From positions 351,924 to 415,923 of the forward strand of contig JAURWE010000055.1 in NCBI GenBank assembly GCA_030655075.1: a DNA stretch of 64,000 nt, written 5' to 3'. This DNA comes from Pararhizobium sp. (lineage in GTDB: Bacteria > Pseudomonadota > Alphaproteobacteria > Rhizobiales > Rhizobiaceae). Of this stretch, positions 24,781 to 32,695 are shown piece by piece (position 1 is the stretch's first letter; each line of letters opens with the position of its first letter). The position numbers and the translations under genes are program-made. The notes under the pieces were generated by a model. That model was not told the origin of the DNA. It saw only the letters and a program-made list of their open reading frames with translations, and ran no database searches.

Positions 24781-26208
24781 ATGACCAACAGCTTTTCCCG
24801 CGACACGGCGCCCTTTCATCGGGGCGCGGACGCCGCCCTGCTTTTCGGCATTGCTCTGGCAATCTGCACCTTGGGAATCCTGACGCGGCCGACCGGATAT
24901 TTCGCCGGTTTCTGGCCGGCCAATGCCACCATTCTGGCGATCCTCGTTCGCTTCCCGGCTATCTCCAGACCGGCAAGCTGGGCGTCTGCCTGTTTCGGCT
25001 TTCTGACGGCCGATCTTTTGGCCGGAAATCCTCTGACGGAAGCCATGGCACTGACGCTGGCAAACTTTGCCGGGATCGCCGCCGGTCACCTGCTGCTCAG
25101 CCGCTTTGCCCGGGACATTCGCCAGATGGCCCGCGGCACATCGATCGCCGCTCTCTTGGGCGCTGCCCTCCTGGCATCGGCGGCAACCGCCGTCTTCGGC
25201 GCAGAGGTATCGGTCCGGTTCCATGGGCGGATCTATTCCGAAGCGCTCATGCTGTGGTTTTCCTCCGAGCTCATGAATTATGTGACGCTGATGCCGATCA
25301 TCCTGTCGCTGCCTGAAAATCTGAAAGCCCATATGGCCCGCGTCAGAATCAAGTTTTCCCGGCACGGCTGGGACAGCACCTGCGGCAGCCGGCTGTTTGC
25401 CGCCGTGCTGCTGTTGATCTTCTCCTATATCGGCCAGATGCTGGGCGGGCCGGGTGCCCTGCTCTTTCCGCTGCCTGCCCTCATCCTCACCGCCATGGTG
25501 TTCTCGATCTCGACGACCAGCATCATCGTGCTGTGTTATGCGCTCTGGTGCCATGCGGCGCTGGTGCTGAATATGGTCGACACCAACATCCCGCTGGCCA
25601 CGGCCCAGGACACGATGTCCATGCGCTTCGGTGTCACGCTTCTGTCGCTGGCGCCGCTGACGGTGGCCAGCATGAACGTCGCCCGCCAGGCGCTGGTTCT
25701 GGCGCTTGATCAAGCCGCAACCCGTGACGCGCTCACCGGTATTCTCAACCGCCGGGCCTTCATGGAAAGGGCCTCGGCGCTGTGTGGCGGCACAAAAGGC
25801 CGCGTCGCCGTCCTGATGCTGGATATCGACCACTTCAAGACGATCAACGACGCACATGGCCATGCGCTCGGCGACGAGGCGCTGAAGGCCTTTGCGTCGG
25901 CTGTGGCTTTGCGCCTAGGCAAGGACGACGTCTTCGGACGTCTCGGTGGCGAAGAGTTCGGCATCGCCGCACGTATAGAAACGGCCGAAGACGCCGCATT
26001 GCTGGGCGAGCGCCTGCTTGAGGCTGTCAGGCAGACGGATGTCCGGCTGGCCGGCGGCAATGCGCTTGGCATGACCGTCAGCATCGGCGCCGTTACCAGG
26101 GACGTGCCGTTGAATTTCCGTTTCGATGATGCACTGCGGCTGGCCGACGAGGCCCTCTACGAGGCCAAGCGTCTCGGCCGCAACCGCGCCGAGATCCGTC
26201 TGGCTTAG
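24781..26208 (+). CDS. Diguanylate cyclase with MASE1-like membrane sensor
   Basis: A 475-residue protein from ATG 24781; an in-frame ATG at 24742 would add 13 residues, and neither has a strong ribosome site. The N-terminal half has about eight membrane helices of MASE1 type (GFWPANATILAIL is typical). The C-terminal GGDEF domain has an intact active site, GRLGGEEFGIA, and the upstream LDIDHFKTINDAHGHALGD. It would make c-di-GMP. The Arg of the product-inhibition I-site (RxxD nine residues before GGEEF) is replaced: the sequence there reads GKDD. Feedback inhibition at that site is therefore probably lost. Confidence 0.9.
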   Translation: MTNSFSRDTAPFHRGADAALLFGIALAICTLGILTRPTGYFAGFWPANATILAILVRFPAISRPASWASACFGFLTADLLAGNPLTEAMALTLANFAGIAAGHLLLSRFARDIRQMARGTSIAALLGAALLASAATAVFGAEVSVRFHGRIYSEALMLWFSSELMNYVTLMPIILSLPENLKAHMARVRIKFSRHGWDSTCGSRLFAAVLLLIFSYIGQMLGGPGALLFPLPALILTAMVFSISTTSIIVLCYALWCHAALVLNMVDTNIPLATAQDTMSMRFGVTLLSLAPLTVASMNVARQALVLALDQAATRDALTGILNRRAFMERASALCGGTKGRVAVLMLDIDHFKTINDAHGHALGDEALKAFASAVALRLGKDDVFGRLGGEEFGIAARIETAEDAALLGERLLEAVRQTDVRLAGGNALGMTVSIGAVTRDVPLNFRFDDALRLADEALYEAKRLGRNRAEIRLA

Positions 26209-26254
26209 CCATTCTTCAACGGCCACTTTCCGTGTGAGGCACAAAAGCTGATGG

Positions 26255-26305
26255 CGTTCTCCCCCCATGTGGGGGAGATGTCCTGGAGGGACAAAGGGGG
26301 GCGAA
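26255..26305. repeat. Short GC-rich palindromic repeat
   Basis: CTCCCCCCATGTGGGGGAG forms a hairpin, followed by GTCCTGGAGGGAC and a G6 run. It is similar in style to the block at 2219-2350 and lies just after the diguanylate cyclase stop. Confidence 0.6.
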
Positions 26306-26766
26306 CTTGCTTTGAAGCCAGCGATCCGAGCAAATAACGGGGATGCCGGAGGGTATAAAATCCAATCAAATCAACAAACCCCCGCCTCCATTTTCCCCGC
26401 TCCCAAAACCCGTGCCTATAATGCCTGCGTCCCATCCCGGTTACACCACGAGGCGTCGTGGTCAGGTGGGGCCGGTGCTGAGGGTGGAGGCAGGACGTGC
26501 GCCTTTGTCCGATGGGTTTGCGTAAGAGGGGTTCCCTCCGGAGGCTGATGCCGCTCCGGACGTGTCTGTGGGGCACACAGGGCTGGTAGCAATGCTGGCC
26601 GCAGAGAACCCGAGGTCGCAGGCAAAAAAGCCGAACGGGGCGCTGGAAGGCGCTACAGTATCACAAACTCCAAGAGGCACTTTCCAGCGCCCCGGCCGAG
26701 TTCGATCTTTGAAAACCACGGCGGATTTTCCGGGCGTGGGTGACAGTGTTTGCGGCGGCAGAGGTC

Positions 26767-26877
26767 GCTCCCTCCCCCTTGTGGGGAGGGTTGGGGAGGG
26801 GAAGGCCACGAACACGGAAATCGCAAAGAACCCTTCCCGGCCCTGCGGGCCACCCTTCCCAAAAGGGGGAGGGAACG
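26767..26877. repeat. GC-rich palindromic intergenic repeat
   Basis: Outer arms CTCCCTCCCCCTTGTGGGG (26767) and CCCAAAAGGGGGAGGG (26858) are inverted copies, enclosing GGCCCTGCGGGCC. This is the same kind of mosaic element as 2219-2350, about 110 bp long. Confidence 0.7.
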
Positions 26878-26991
26878 ACCGCGCAAGACACGGAATAAAC
26901 CCCACCCCTCAGCCGTTCCACAGACGCACAGACCTGCTTTTCAGGCTCGGCCGCACGGTCTATAGTTGCGGGCCAGCAACGGAGAACCGCC

Positions 26992-27642
26992 ATTCACATC
27001 CTCAGACTGATCGCCAAGCCCGTTGCTGTCCTGATCGTGGTGTTTGCCCGCACGATCACGGCGGTGCGGGCGATTTGGCCGGAGAGCGGGCCGTCCAGCC
27101 GCCAGTGCGTCTATTTCGCAAATCATTCCAGCCATGGCGATTTCATCCTGATCTGGGCGGTGTTGCCGCCCTGGGTTCGCAACCGGACGCGGCCGGTGGC
27201 GGGGGCCGAATACTGGCTGAAATCGAAGCTCAACCGCTTCATCGGCTGCGATGTCTTCAATGCGGTGCTGATCGAGCGCGACCGGGAAAAGCGCACCGCC
27301 GACCCGATCACGCTGATGACCAACGCGCTTGCCACCGGCGCCTCGCTGATCCTGTTTCCAGAGGGCACCCGCAACGAAACGGAAGCGAGCCTGCTGCCGT
27401 TTAAGAGCGGGCTTTTCAATCTGGCGCAGGCAAAGCCCGAGATCGACCTCGTTCCCGTCTGGATCGACAACCTCAACCGGGTGATGCCCAAGGGCGAGAT
27501 CGTGCCGATCCCGCTGATCTGCACCGTCACCTTCGGCGAAGCGCTGCATCTGGCACCCGATGAGCCGCGCGAGGCGTTTCTCGAGCGCAGCCGGGCGGCG
27601 CTCCTGGCCCTGTCACCCAAGACCGCAGGAGGCAATGAATGA
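26992..27642 (+). CDS. 1-acyl-glycerol-3-phosphate acyltransferase (PlsC-like), possible ATT start
   Basis: The acyltransferase motifs NHSSHGD (NHx4D type) and FPEGTRN are present. The protein would acylate lysophosphatidate at the inner membrane. The first conventional in-frame start is GTG 27037, which cuts through a hydrophobic N-terminal helix. Extending upstream gives HILRLIAKPVAVLIVVFART in frame, and an ATT at 26992 is preceded by GGAG at seven bases. I therefore propose an ATT start (216 residues), with GTG 27037 (201 residues) as the alternative. It overlaps the cdsA-like gene by ATGA and begins a four-gene phospholipid module. Confidence 0.8.
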   Translation: MHILRLIAKPVAVLIVVFARTITAVRAIWPESGPSSRQCVYFANHSSHGDFILIWAVLPPWVRNRTRPVAGAEYWLKSKLNRFIGCDVFNAVLIERDREKRTADPITLMTNALATGASLILFPEGTRNETEASLLPFKSGLFNLAQAKPEIDLVPVWIDNLNRVMPKGEIVPIPLICTVTFGEALHLAPDEPREAFLERSRAALLALSPKTAGGNE

Positions 27643-28589
27643 GTGCGGCCAGTTCCGATCTCCTGCTTTTGCTGTTCGGCGTCGGCGGCGTGCTGATTCT
27701 TGCCTCCAGCATCAGCTATGTGCTGCAGAAGCGCCTGTCGCCCGATGGCTCCAACGCCGTCATCGAAAACCTCAACGCCCGCATCAATGCCTGGTGGGTG
27801 ATGGCCGCCTTTACCGGCCTTGCCTTCGTCGCCGGCCGCGTCGGCGTCGTCGTGCTCTTCGCCTTCTGCTCGTTTGCGGCACTGCGCGAATTCATCACGC
27901 TCACCAACACGCGGCGGGCCGATCACTGGGCGCTGGCCACCGCCTTCTTCATCATCCTGCCGGTGCAATATTACCTGATTGCAACCGAGTGGTACGGGCT
28001 CTATTCGATCTTCATTCCGGTCTACGCCTTCCTGTTCATGCCGATCATGGCGGTGTTTCGCGGCGATACGGAGCGGTTCCTCGTGCGCATCGCCGAGGTG
28101 CAGTGGGCGCTGATGATCTGCGTCTTCTGCGCCAGCCACGTGCCCGCCCTGCTCAGCCTCGATATTCCCGGCTTTGAAGACCGCAACGTGCTCTTGATCG
28201 CCTTCCTCGTCATCGTCGTGCAGCTCAGCGACGTGCTGCAATATGTCTGGGGCAAGCTCTTCGGCAAGACCAAGATCGCGCCGCGCCTGTCGCCGTCGAA
28301 GACCGTCGAGGGGTTCGTGGGCGGCGTTCTCAGCGCCACGCTGATCGGCGCCTGCCTCTGGTGGATCACGCCGTTCACGCCGCTGCAGGCGGGGCTGCTT
28401 GCCTTCATCATCGCCATCATGGGCTTCTTCGGCGGGCTGGTGATGTCGGCGATCAAGCGGGACCGCGGCGTCAAGGACTGGGGCCACCTGATCGGCGGCC
28501 ATGGCGGGCTGATCGACCGGCTGGATTCGGTGGTGTTTTCGGCGCCGATCTTCTTCCACATCGTGCGCTTCTGGTGGTCGCTCACATGA
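27639..28589 (+). CDS. Phosphatidate cytidylyltransferase (CdsA/YnbB-like)
   Basis: A 316-residue membrane enzyme with about eight helices. The family signature lies near the C-terminus (MSAIKRDRGVKDWGHLIGGHGGLIDRLDSVVF), preceded by SPSKTVEGFVGG. It converts phosphatidate and CTP to CDP-diacylglycerol. Its ATG overlaps the acyltransferase stop and its stop overlaps the next ATG, so translation is tightly coupled. Being in a module with an acyltransferase and a CDP-alcohol transferase, it is more like E. coli YnbB than the housekeeping CdsA. Confidence 0.92.
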   Translation: MSAASSDLLLLLFGVGGVLILASSISYVLQKRLSPDGSNAVIENLNARINAWWVMAAFTGLAFVAGRVGVVVLFAFCSFAALREFITLTNTRRADHWALATAFFIILPVQYYLIATEWYGLYSIFIPVYAFLFMPIMAVFRGDTERFLVRIAEVQWALMICVFCASHVPALLSLDIPGFEDRNVLLIAFLVIVVQLSDVLQYVWGKLFGKTKIAPRLSPSKTVEGFVGGVLSATLIGACLWWITPFTPLQAGLLAFIIAIMGFFGGLVMSAIKRDRGVKDWGHLIGGHGGLIDRLDSVVFSAPIFFHIVRFWWSLT

Positions 28590-28972
28590 ACGCGCGGCTG
28601 CGTAGGCTCGCCACCAGCAGCAGCGTGCATGTGCTCTTCGCCTTTGTCGCCATGGGCAGCTGGGCGGTCTTCGCCAACCGGGCGCATGCGATGCCGAAGC
28701 CACTGACGGCCGGGCTGGTGCAGGGTACGCTGTCGGCCTGCCTGACGCTGTTCTTGAAATCGGCGATCGATGCCCTGTCGACACGGTTTTCCGGCGTTCC
28801 CGCCTACGTGGCGCCGCCGCTGATCGCCTGTCTTGCCTCAAGCGGAGCGTTGGCGGCAATCCATGCACTCAGCGGCACGCCGGAAATCCTCAAAACCATC
28901 GCCGTGCCGCTGGTCGTGTCCACCACCTATGCGGCGCTCTACAATGCGTCGATCGCCGGCAGAAGGAGCTGA
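28586..28972 (+). CDS. Small membrane protein of the phospholipid module
   Basis: A 128-residue protein whose ATG overlaps the cdsA-like stop (ATGA). It has three or four hydrophobic segments (SVHVLFAFVAMGSWAVFAN, LVQGTLSACLTLFL, LIACLASSGALAAIHAL, IAVPLVVSTTYAALYN). No catalytic motif is evident and I do not recognise the family. Its position between cytidylyltransferase and CDP-alcohol transferase suggests a subunit or lipid-handling role. Confidence 0.8.
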   Translation: MNARLRRLATSSSVHVLFAFVAMGSWAVFANRAHAMPKPLTAGLVQGTLSACLTLFLKSAIDALSTRFSGVPAYVAPPLIACLASSGALAAIHALSGTPEILKTIAVPLVVSTTYAALYNASIAGRRS

Positions 28973-28977
28973 AGCCC

Positions 28978-29640
28978 ATGCAGACCACGGAGGACAAGAT
29001 CGGGGACAGGCGGCCGCTTGCCAGCCGCAACAGCCGCTGGGCGCAGGCACTTGCCCGGCGCATGGCGCGGATGTCGATCACGCCGAACCAGATTTCGCAG
29101 GCGAGCATGGTGGCCGCCGCCGTTGCCGGTGCCGCCTTTTGGTGGGCCGGACAGGAAGAAGGCAGCCGCCGCATTGTCATGCTGGTCCTCGCGGCGCTCT
29201 TCTGCCAGCTGCGGCTGCTCTGCAACCTGTTCGACGGCATGGTGGCGGTGGAGGGCGGCAAGGGCGCGCCGGACGGGCCGTTCTGGAACGAGTTTCCCGA
29301 CCGGGTTGCCGATCTGATGATTCTTGCCGGCGCCGGTTACGGCATCGGCCTGCCGGAGCTTGGCTGGGCGGCGGGCGCCTTTGCCGTGCTGACCGCCTAC
29401 GTCCGGGAACTCGGCCGCGCCAACGGCCTGCCGAGCGATTTTTCCGGCCCGATGGCCAAGCAACACCGCATGGCTGTGATCACGGCTGCTGCCCTGTTCT
29501 CGACGCTTGAGCCCCTGTGGCGCGGCCGCGACGACGTGCTGACCCTCGCGCTCTGGATCATTGCACTTGGTGCAGCTTTCACCGCCCTGCGGCGTGGCTA
29601 TAGGATTGTGACGCAGTTGAAAGAAAATCCTAAGCCTTGA
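28978..29640 (+). CDS. CDP-alcohol phosphatidyltransferase with altered active-site motif
   Basis: A 220-residue protein with about five or six membrane helices. The canonical DxxDGxxAR...GxxxDxxxD motif appears here as NLFDGMVAV...GPFWNEFPD: the first and third Asp are Asn and the Arg is Val, while DG and the last Asp remain. It lies five bases after the small membrane protein, as the last gene of a four-gene module. It could use a different acceptor alcohol, or have altered metal binding. Its end overlaps the convergent amidotransferase gene by 11 bp. Confidence 0.82.
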   Translation: MQTTEDKIGDRRPLASRNSRWAQALARRMARMSITPNQISQASMVAAAVAGAAFWWAGQEEGSRRIVMLVLAALFCQLRLLCNLFDGMVAVEGGKGAPDGPFWNEFPDRVADLMILAGAGYGIGLPELGWAAGAFAVLTAYVRELGRANGLPSDFSGPMAKQHRMAVITAAALFSTLEPLWRGRDDVLTLALWIIALGAAFTALRRGYRIVTQLKENPKP

Positions 29641-30334
29641 TGACGCCGACCCAGGCCCGCGCCAGCGCAAGCCCGGCGGTATCTGACATCTCGGCGCTTC
29701 TGGCGGCATGGCCGGCAAAGTCTTTGAGCCATTCGGGGTCGATCTTGAGGATCGTCTCCTTGAAATTTTGTTTCCAGTCTTCGACGACAGCGCGGTTGGC
29801 CTCGAAATGAAACTGCGTGCCATAGGCGGCGCGGCCGAAACGGAAGGCCTGGTTGGCAACAGTGGCGTTGGTCGCCAGTCGCGCAGCATCCGCAGGCAGG
29901 GAAAAGGTGTCGGAGTGCCAGGCGAAACTGGAAAAGGTGGGACCCGCTGCCGAGAGGACCGGATCGGCCTCGCCGTCGGGCGTCAGCGCGACATCGGTCC
30001 AGCCGAACTCGCGGGCGGCCCCCAGAATATTCTCGCCGTCATAACCACGGGCCAGAAGCTGGCTGCCGAGGCAGATACCGAGCACTGCCTTGCCTTCGTC
30101 GCCGAAGCGTCGCATCAGCCGGGCGACACCGGCCAGATAGGGATGATCGGCATCGTCGACAGCGCTCCGCGTGCCGCCGAAGACGACAATGGCATCATGG
30201 TCGCCGGTGTGCTCGGGCAGGACATCACCCTCGTAGGGACGTCTGATATCGATATCCGCCCTCGCCTCTTCCAGCGCCACGCCGACCTGGCCCAGATGCG
30301 AGCCATCCATGTTTTCCACCACCAGAACGCGCAT
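29630..30334 (-). CDS. Class I glutamine amidotransferase-like protein
   Basis: A 234-residue protein from the second of two adjacent ATGs (30337/30334; GGAGAG just upstream). The nucleophile Cys lies in GICLGSQLLA and the His-x-Glu pair in GTQFHFEA, so the triad is complete. The family is the GMP-synthase-like amidotransferases, in which the ammonia acceptor domain is absent. Physiological substrate unknown; some members hydrolyse gamma-glutamyl compounds. Confidence 0.88.
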   Translation of the reverse strand: MRVLVVENMDGSHLGQVGVALEEARADIDIRRPYEGDVLPEHTGDHDAIVVFGGTRSAVDDADHPYLAGVARLMRRFGDEGKAVLGICLGSQLLARGYDGENILGAAREFGWTDVALTPDGEADPVLSAAGPTFSSFAWHSDTFSLPADAARLATNATVANQAFRFGRAAYGTQFHFEANRAVVEDWKQNFKETILKIDPEWLKDFAGHAARSAEMSDTAGLALARAWVGVIKA

Positions 30335-30524
30335 CATCTCTCCGACTGCTGTTTTGGCGAGATTGAACATGGCGTAGGAGCCGGATCAAGCGACAAATTT
30401 TGGGTTTTTTTGCAAAAATCGCCCGTCGTGTTCCTTTTGGAACAGCCAAGGGCTGCATTCCATGAGATCGTCTGGTCATCGGAGCCAATTACGGTGTCCC
30501 GGAGATCAGGAGAGAGAGACTACC

Positions 30525-30812
30525 ATGCGCAAGTTCATCCTTTCGGCCATCGTCGCGACCGTCGCGGCCATATCGTTTGCCGCCCCGTCGCAGGCCGGCG
30601 GTTACTCCTACGGCAATGACAGCGGCTACATCACTGTCGGCGGTTACGACAATGACTACGCCGACGACAACAACTACGGCCACAAGAAGAAGTACTACAA
30701 GAAGCAATACCAGGAAGACGATTATTACGAGCCGGTTTGCGTCTGGAAAAAGGTGAAGCGCTGGGACAGCTACGGCAACGTGATCTGGAAGAAGATCAAG
30801 GTCTGCCACTAA
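30525..30812 (+). CDS. Small secreted Tyr/Lys/Asp-rich protein
   Basis: A 95-residue protein from ATG 30525 (AGGAGAGAGA upstream). The signal peptide ends near SQAGG. The mature part has a Gly/Tyr/Asp-rich first half, a basic stretch (GHKKKYYKKQY), and a C-terminal VCVWKKVKRWDSYGNVIWKKIKVC with two Cys that may form a disulphide. It is followed by a strong terminator. Families of this kind are common in Rhizobiales and uncharacterised. Confidence 0.8.
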   Translation: MRKFILSAIVATVAAISFAAPSQAGGYSYGNDSGYITVGGYDNDYADDNNYGHKKKYYKKQYQEDDYYEPVCVWKKVKRWDSYGNVIWKKIKVCH

Positions 30813-30846
30813 TCGCTGCGGGACCAGCGAACATTTAGAACGCAAC

Positions 30847-30876
30847 AACCCGGCTGCACCCTGCAGCCGGGTTTTT
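30847..30876 (+). terminator. Rho-independent terminator
   Basis: AACCCGGCTGCA pairs perfectly with TGCAGCCGGGTT around a CCC loop, followed by TTTT. It ends the 30525-30812 gene. Confidence 0.92.
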
Positions 30877-30903
30877 CGTTTTCACCTCATCGGAAGCCGG
30901 TGA

Positions 30904-31356
30904 TCAGAACTGGCGGCCGATCCTGGCATCGACCGAATGAGCGTTCGAGCCGCGAATGGCGAAGAAGAAGAAGATCGCCGCCCAGAGGATGGACTTTTCA
31001 GCGCCGCCAAGGCCCTCGCCCTGAACGACGCCATGGAAATAGACGGTGACCAGCAGCACGATCATCGCGGCAAAGGCGGCCGGGCGGGTGAAGAGGCCAA
31101 TGGCGACAAGGATGCCCCCGAAGAATTCCGTGGCGGCCAGCAGCGGCGACCAGAAGGCGCCCGGGTAGAAGCCCAGACCTTCGACCATGCCGACAGCACC
31201 GAAGGGGTTGATGATCTTGCCATAGCCGTGGGTGACCAAGAGAACGCCTGCAAGCACGCGCAGAAGCGTCTCGGCTGAGACATTCAGCGGCGAATAGAGA
31301 CGGGACAGGCCCGGAATGATCAGGGGCGGACGGCCGTGGGCGTTCAGATCGGTCAT
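30904..31356 (-). CDS. DoxX-family membrane protein
   Basis: A 150-residue protein from ATG 31356 with four membrane helices. The DoxX pattern is clear: LLRVLAGVLLVTHGYGKI, then GFYPGAFWSPLLAATEFFGGILVAIGLFTRPAAF. DoxX proteins are linked to quinone or thiol redox systems. The longer frame to 31512 has no ribosome site. A terminator-like hairpin shared with the upstream convergent gene lies at 30847. Confidence 0.9.
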   Translation of the reverse strand: MTDLNAHGRPPLIIPGLSRLYSPLNVSAETLLRVLAGVLLVTHGYGKIINPFGAVGMVEGLGFYPGAFWSPLLAATEFFGGILVAIGLFTRPAAFAAMIVLLVTVYFHGVVQGEGLGGAEKSILWAAIFFFFAIRGSNAHSVDARIGRQF

Positions 31357-31559
31357 GCAATATCCTTGTTGGTTCTCGGGAAGCTCATGCCTCTTTGCGC
31401 AAGCGGCGGCCTGACGCAAGGTGCTGCAGCCCCTTACCCGGACAATACTTGATAAATCCGGTTGACTTTTTTGTGAGCGGACGTGGTCACGGAATTGTCG
31501 TAACCGGTTCAACGCTTTAAGGTGCCGCAGACTTCACGCCTGCGAACGGAACAAGCATC

Positions 31560-31853
31560 ATGACTGAAAAGCCCCGCGTCACCATTCTTTACTGCACCCA
31601 GTGCAGCTGGCTCCTGCGCTCTGCCTGGATGGCGCAGGAACTGCTCTCGACCTTTTCCGATACGTTGGGCGAAGTGGCGCTGATCCCCGGCACCGGCGGC
31701 AATTTCGAAATCCGCGTCAATGGCGAGCTGATCTGGGAGCGCAAGCGCGACGGCGGCTTTCCGGGCCCGAAGGAGCTGAAGCAGAAGGTGCGCGACATCA
31801 TCGAGCCGGACCGAAGCCTCGGCCACACGGATGGCCACAGCATCGACACGTGA
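31560..31853 (+). CDS. SelT/SelW/SelH (Rdx) family selenoprotein-like protein
   Basis: A 97-residue thioredoxin-like protein beginning at ATG 31560. The redox motif CTQC lies at residues 12-15 (ILYCTQCSW), so cysteine takes the selenocysteine position. The family strand pattern GGNFEIRVNGELIWERKRDGGFPGPKELKQ is complete. Role in thiol redox control is assumed from the family. Its stop overlaps the GTG start of the YqaA gene. Confidence 0.93.
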   Translation: MTEKPRVTILYCTQCSWLLRSAWMAQELLSTFSDTLGEVALIPGTGGNFEIRVNGELIWERKRDGGFPGPKELKQKVRDIIEPDRSLGHTDGHSIDT

Positions 31854-32275
31854 CAGTCTCGCTGCTGCTCGGCGTCTTCACGGCGGCATTCCTGTCGGCA
31901 ACGCTGCTCGTCGGCATTTCCGAGGCAGCTTTGGTGGCAGCAGCGCGCCTGCCGGATGCCCGTCTGACGCCCCTGTTCCTCGCCGCCACCGCCGGCAATG
32001 TGCTGGGCGCGTTGGTCAATTTCGGGCTCGGACGCTGGCTGCTGCGGTTTCAGGACCGGCGCTGGTTTCCCGTCAGCCCGGCGGCACGGGAAAAGGCGGG
32101 GCGGCTGTTTTGCCGCTATGGCCAGCCCGTCCTGCTCCTGTCATGGCTGCCCTTCATCGGTGATCCGTTGACGCTCGTGGCAGGCGTCCTGCGCATGCCG
32201 GTGCTGCCGTTTCTCGTCTATGTGACGATCGGCAAGGCGACACGTTATGGCGTTCTGATCTGGCTGTTTGCCTGA
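31850..32275 (+). CDS. YqaA-like (DedA/SNARE-associated) membrane protein
   Basis: A 141-residue protein starting at a GTG (31850) that overlaps the preceding stop as GTGA. It has the small DedA-like pattern: early reentrant helix (FLSATLLVGISEAALVAA), GNVLGALVNFGLGR, then a C-terminal SWLPFIGDPLTLVAGVLRM. YqaA proteins are thought to move lipids or ions across the inner membrane. It is coupled to the SelW-like gene. Confidence 0.9.
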   Translation: MTVSLLLGVFTAAFLSATLLVGISEAALVAAARLPDARLTPLFLAATAGNVLGALVNFGLGRWLLRFQDRRWFPVSPAAREKAGRLFCRYGQPVLLLSWLPFIGDPLTLVAGVLRMPVLPFLVYVTIGKATRYGVLIWLFA

Positions 32276-32277
32276 CG

Positions 32278-32313
32278 GAAAAATGGCGGGCCTTTCGGCC
32301 CGCCATGATTTTT
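32278..32313. terminator. Bidirectional rho-independent terminator
   Basis: ATGGCGGGCC pairs with GGCCCGCCAT, with A5 on one side and T5 on the other. It serves both the YqaA gene (plus) and the BA14K-like gene (minus). Confidence 0.9.
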
Positions 32314-32317
32314 GCGC

Positions 32318-32695
32318 TTACCGGAACGGCGAGCGGCAGACCTTGTAGACGCCGCCATAGGCGAGGAACCGGTTCGTCCCCGGATTGTAGGACTGGTAGC
32401 GCGACAGGCACCAGTTCACATGGCGATTGTAGCCGCCACGGCGGACAGACCGTTCGCGATAGCCATAACGCGGGCCGATGTAGATACCGAAGCCCGGGCG
32501 GACATAATCCCGGCCATAATAGGGCCGGTGATGGCGGCGGTGATAATAGCCGCGATGCCGGACGTTTTCGACATCGGTGCTCCGCTCCATCGTCACGGTG
32601 CTGGCAAGCGGCACGGCCTGGGCGGGGGCCACCGGCGTCAGAAGCGTTGCGACGCCCAATGCGCAGGCGCCGATCATTTTGTAGAAATTCTGCAT
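32318..32695 (-). CDS. BA14K-family protein
   Basis: A 125-residue secreted protein from ATG 32695 (GGAGGAAG upstream). A signal peptide ends at AQA. The mature part is Arg/Tyr/His-rich (YYHRRHHRPYYGRDYVRPG), then a single hydrophobic GIYIGP. The C-terminal signature WCLSRYQSYNPGTNRFLAYG ends with a conserved Cys. BA14K was described in Brucella as an immunoreactive lectin-like protein; the role in free-living relatives is unclear. Confidence 0.9.
   Translation of the reverse strand: MQNFYKMIGACALGVATLLTPVAPAQAVPLASTVTMERSTDVENVRHRGYYHRRHHRPYYGRDYVRPGFGIYIGPRYGYRERSVRRGGYNRHVNWCLSRYQSYNPGTNRFLAYGGVYKVCRSPFR

Larger units (their letters stand above)
26209..26991. other. Repeat-rich intergenic region, no convincing protein gene
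   Basis: About 780 bp. It holds two GC-rich palindromic blocks (listed separately) and between them a highly structured stretch. GCCTGCG at 26423 can pair with CGCAGGC at 26617, enclosing a hairpin ACCACGA/TCGTGGT (26445-26462) and several GC hairpins. A further long hairpin, GGGGCGCTGGAA/TTCCAGCGCCCC, spans 26637-26693. On the minus strand a T6 tract (26624-26629) follows that hairpin. Open frames here are low-complexity and I do not accept them. A non-coding RNA is possible; I could not match it to RNase P, SRP RNA, tmRNA or a riboswitch. Confidence 0.5.

Noticed and set aside
26462..27404. Open frames in the gap before the acyltransferase (26462-26905 minus, 26562-27404 plus)
   Set aside because: Low-complexity Pro/Arg/Ser-rich readings of palindromic repeats; the plus-strand one continues in a wrong frame through the acyltransferase gene.
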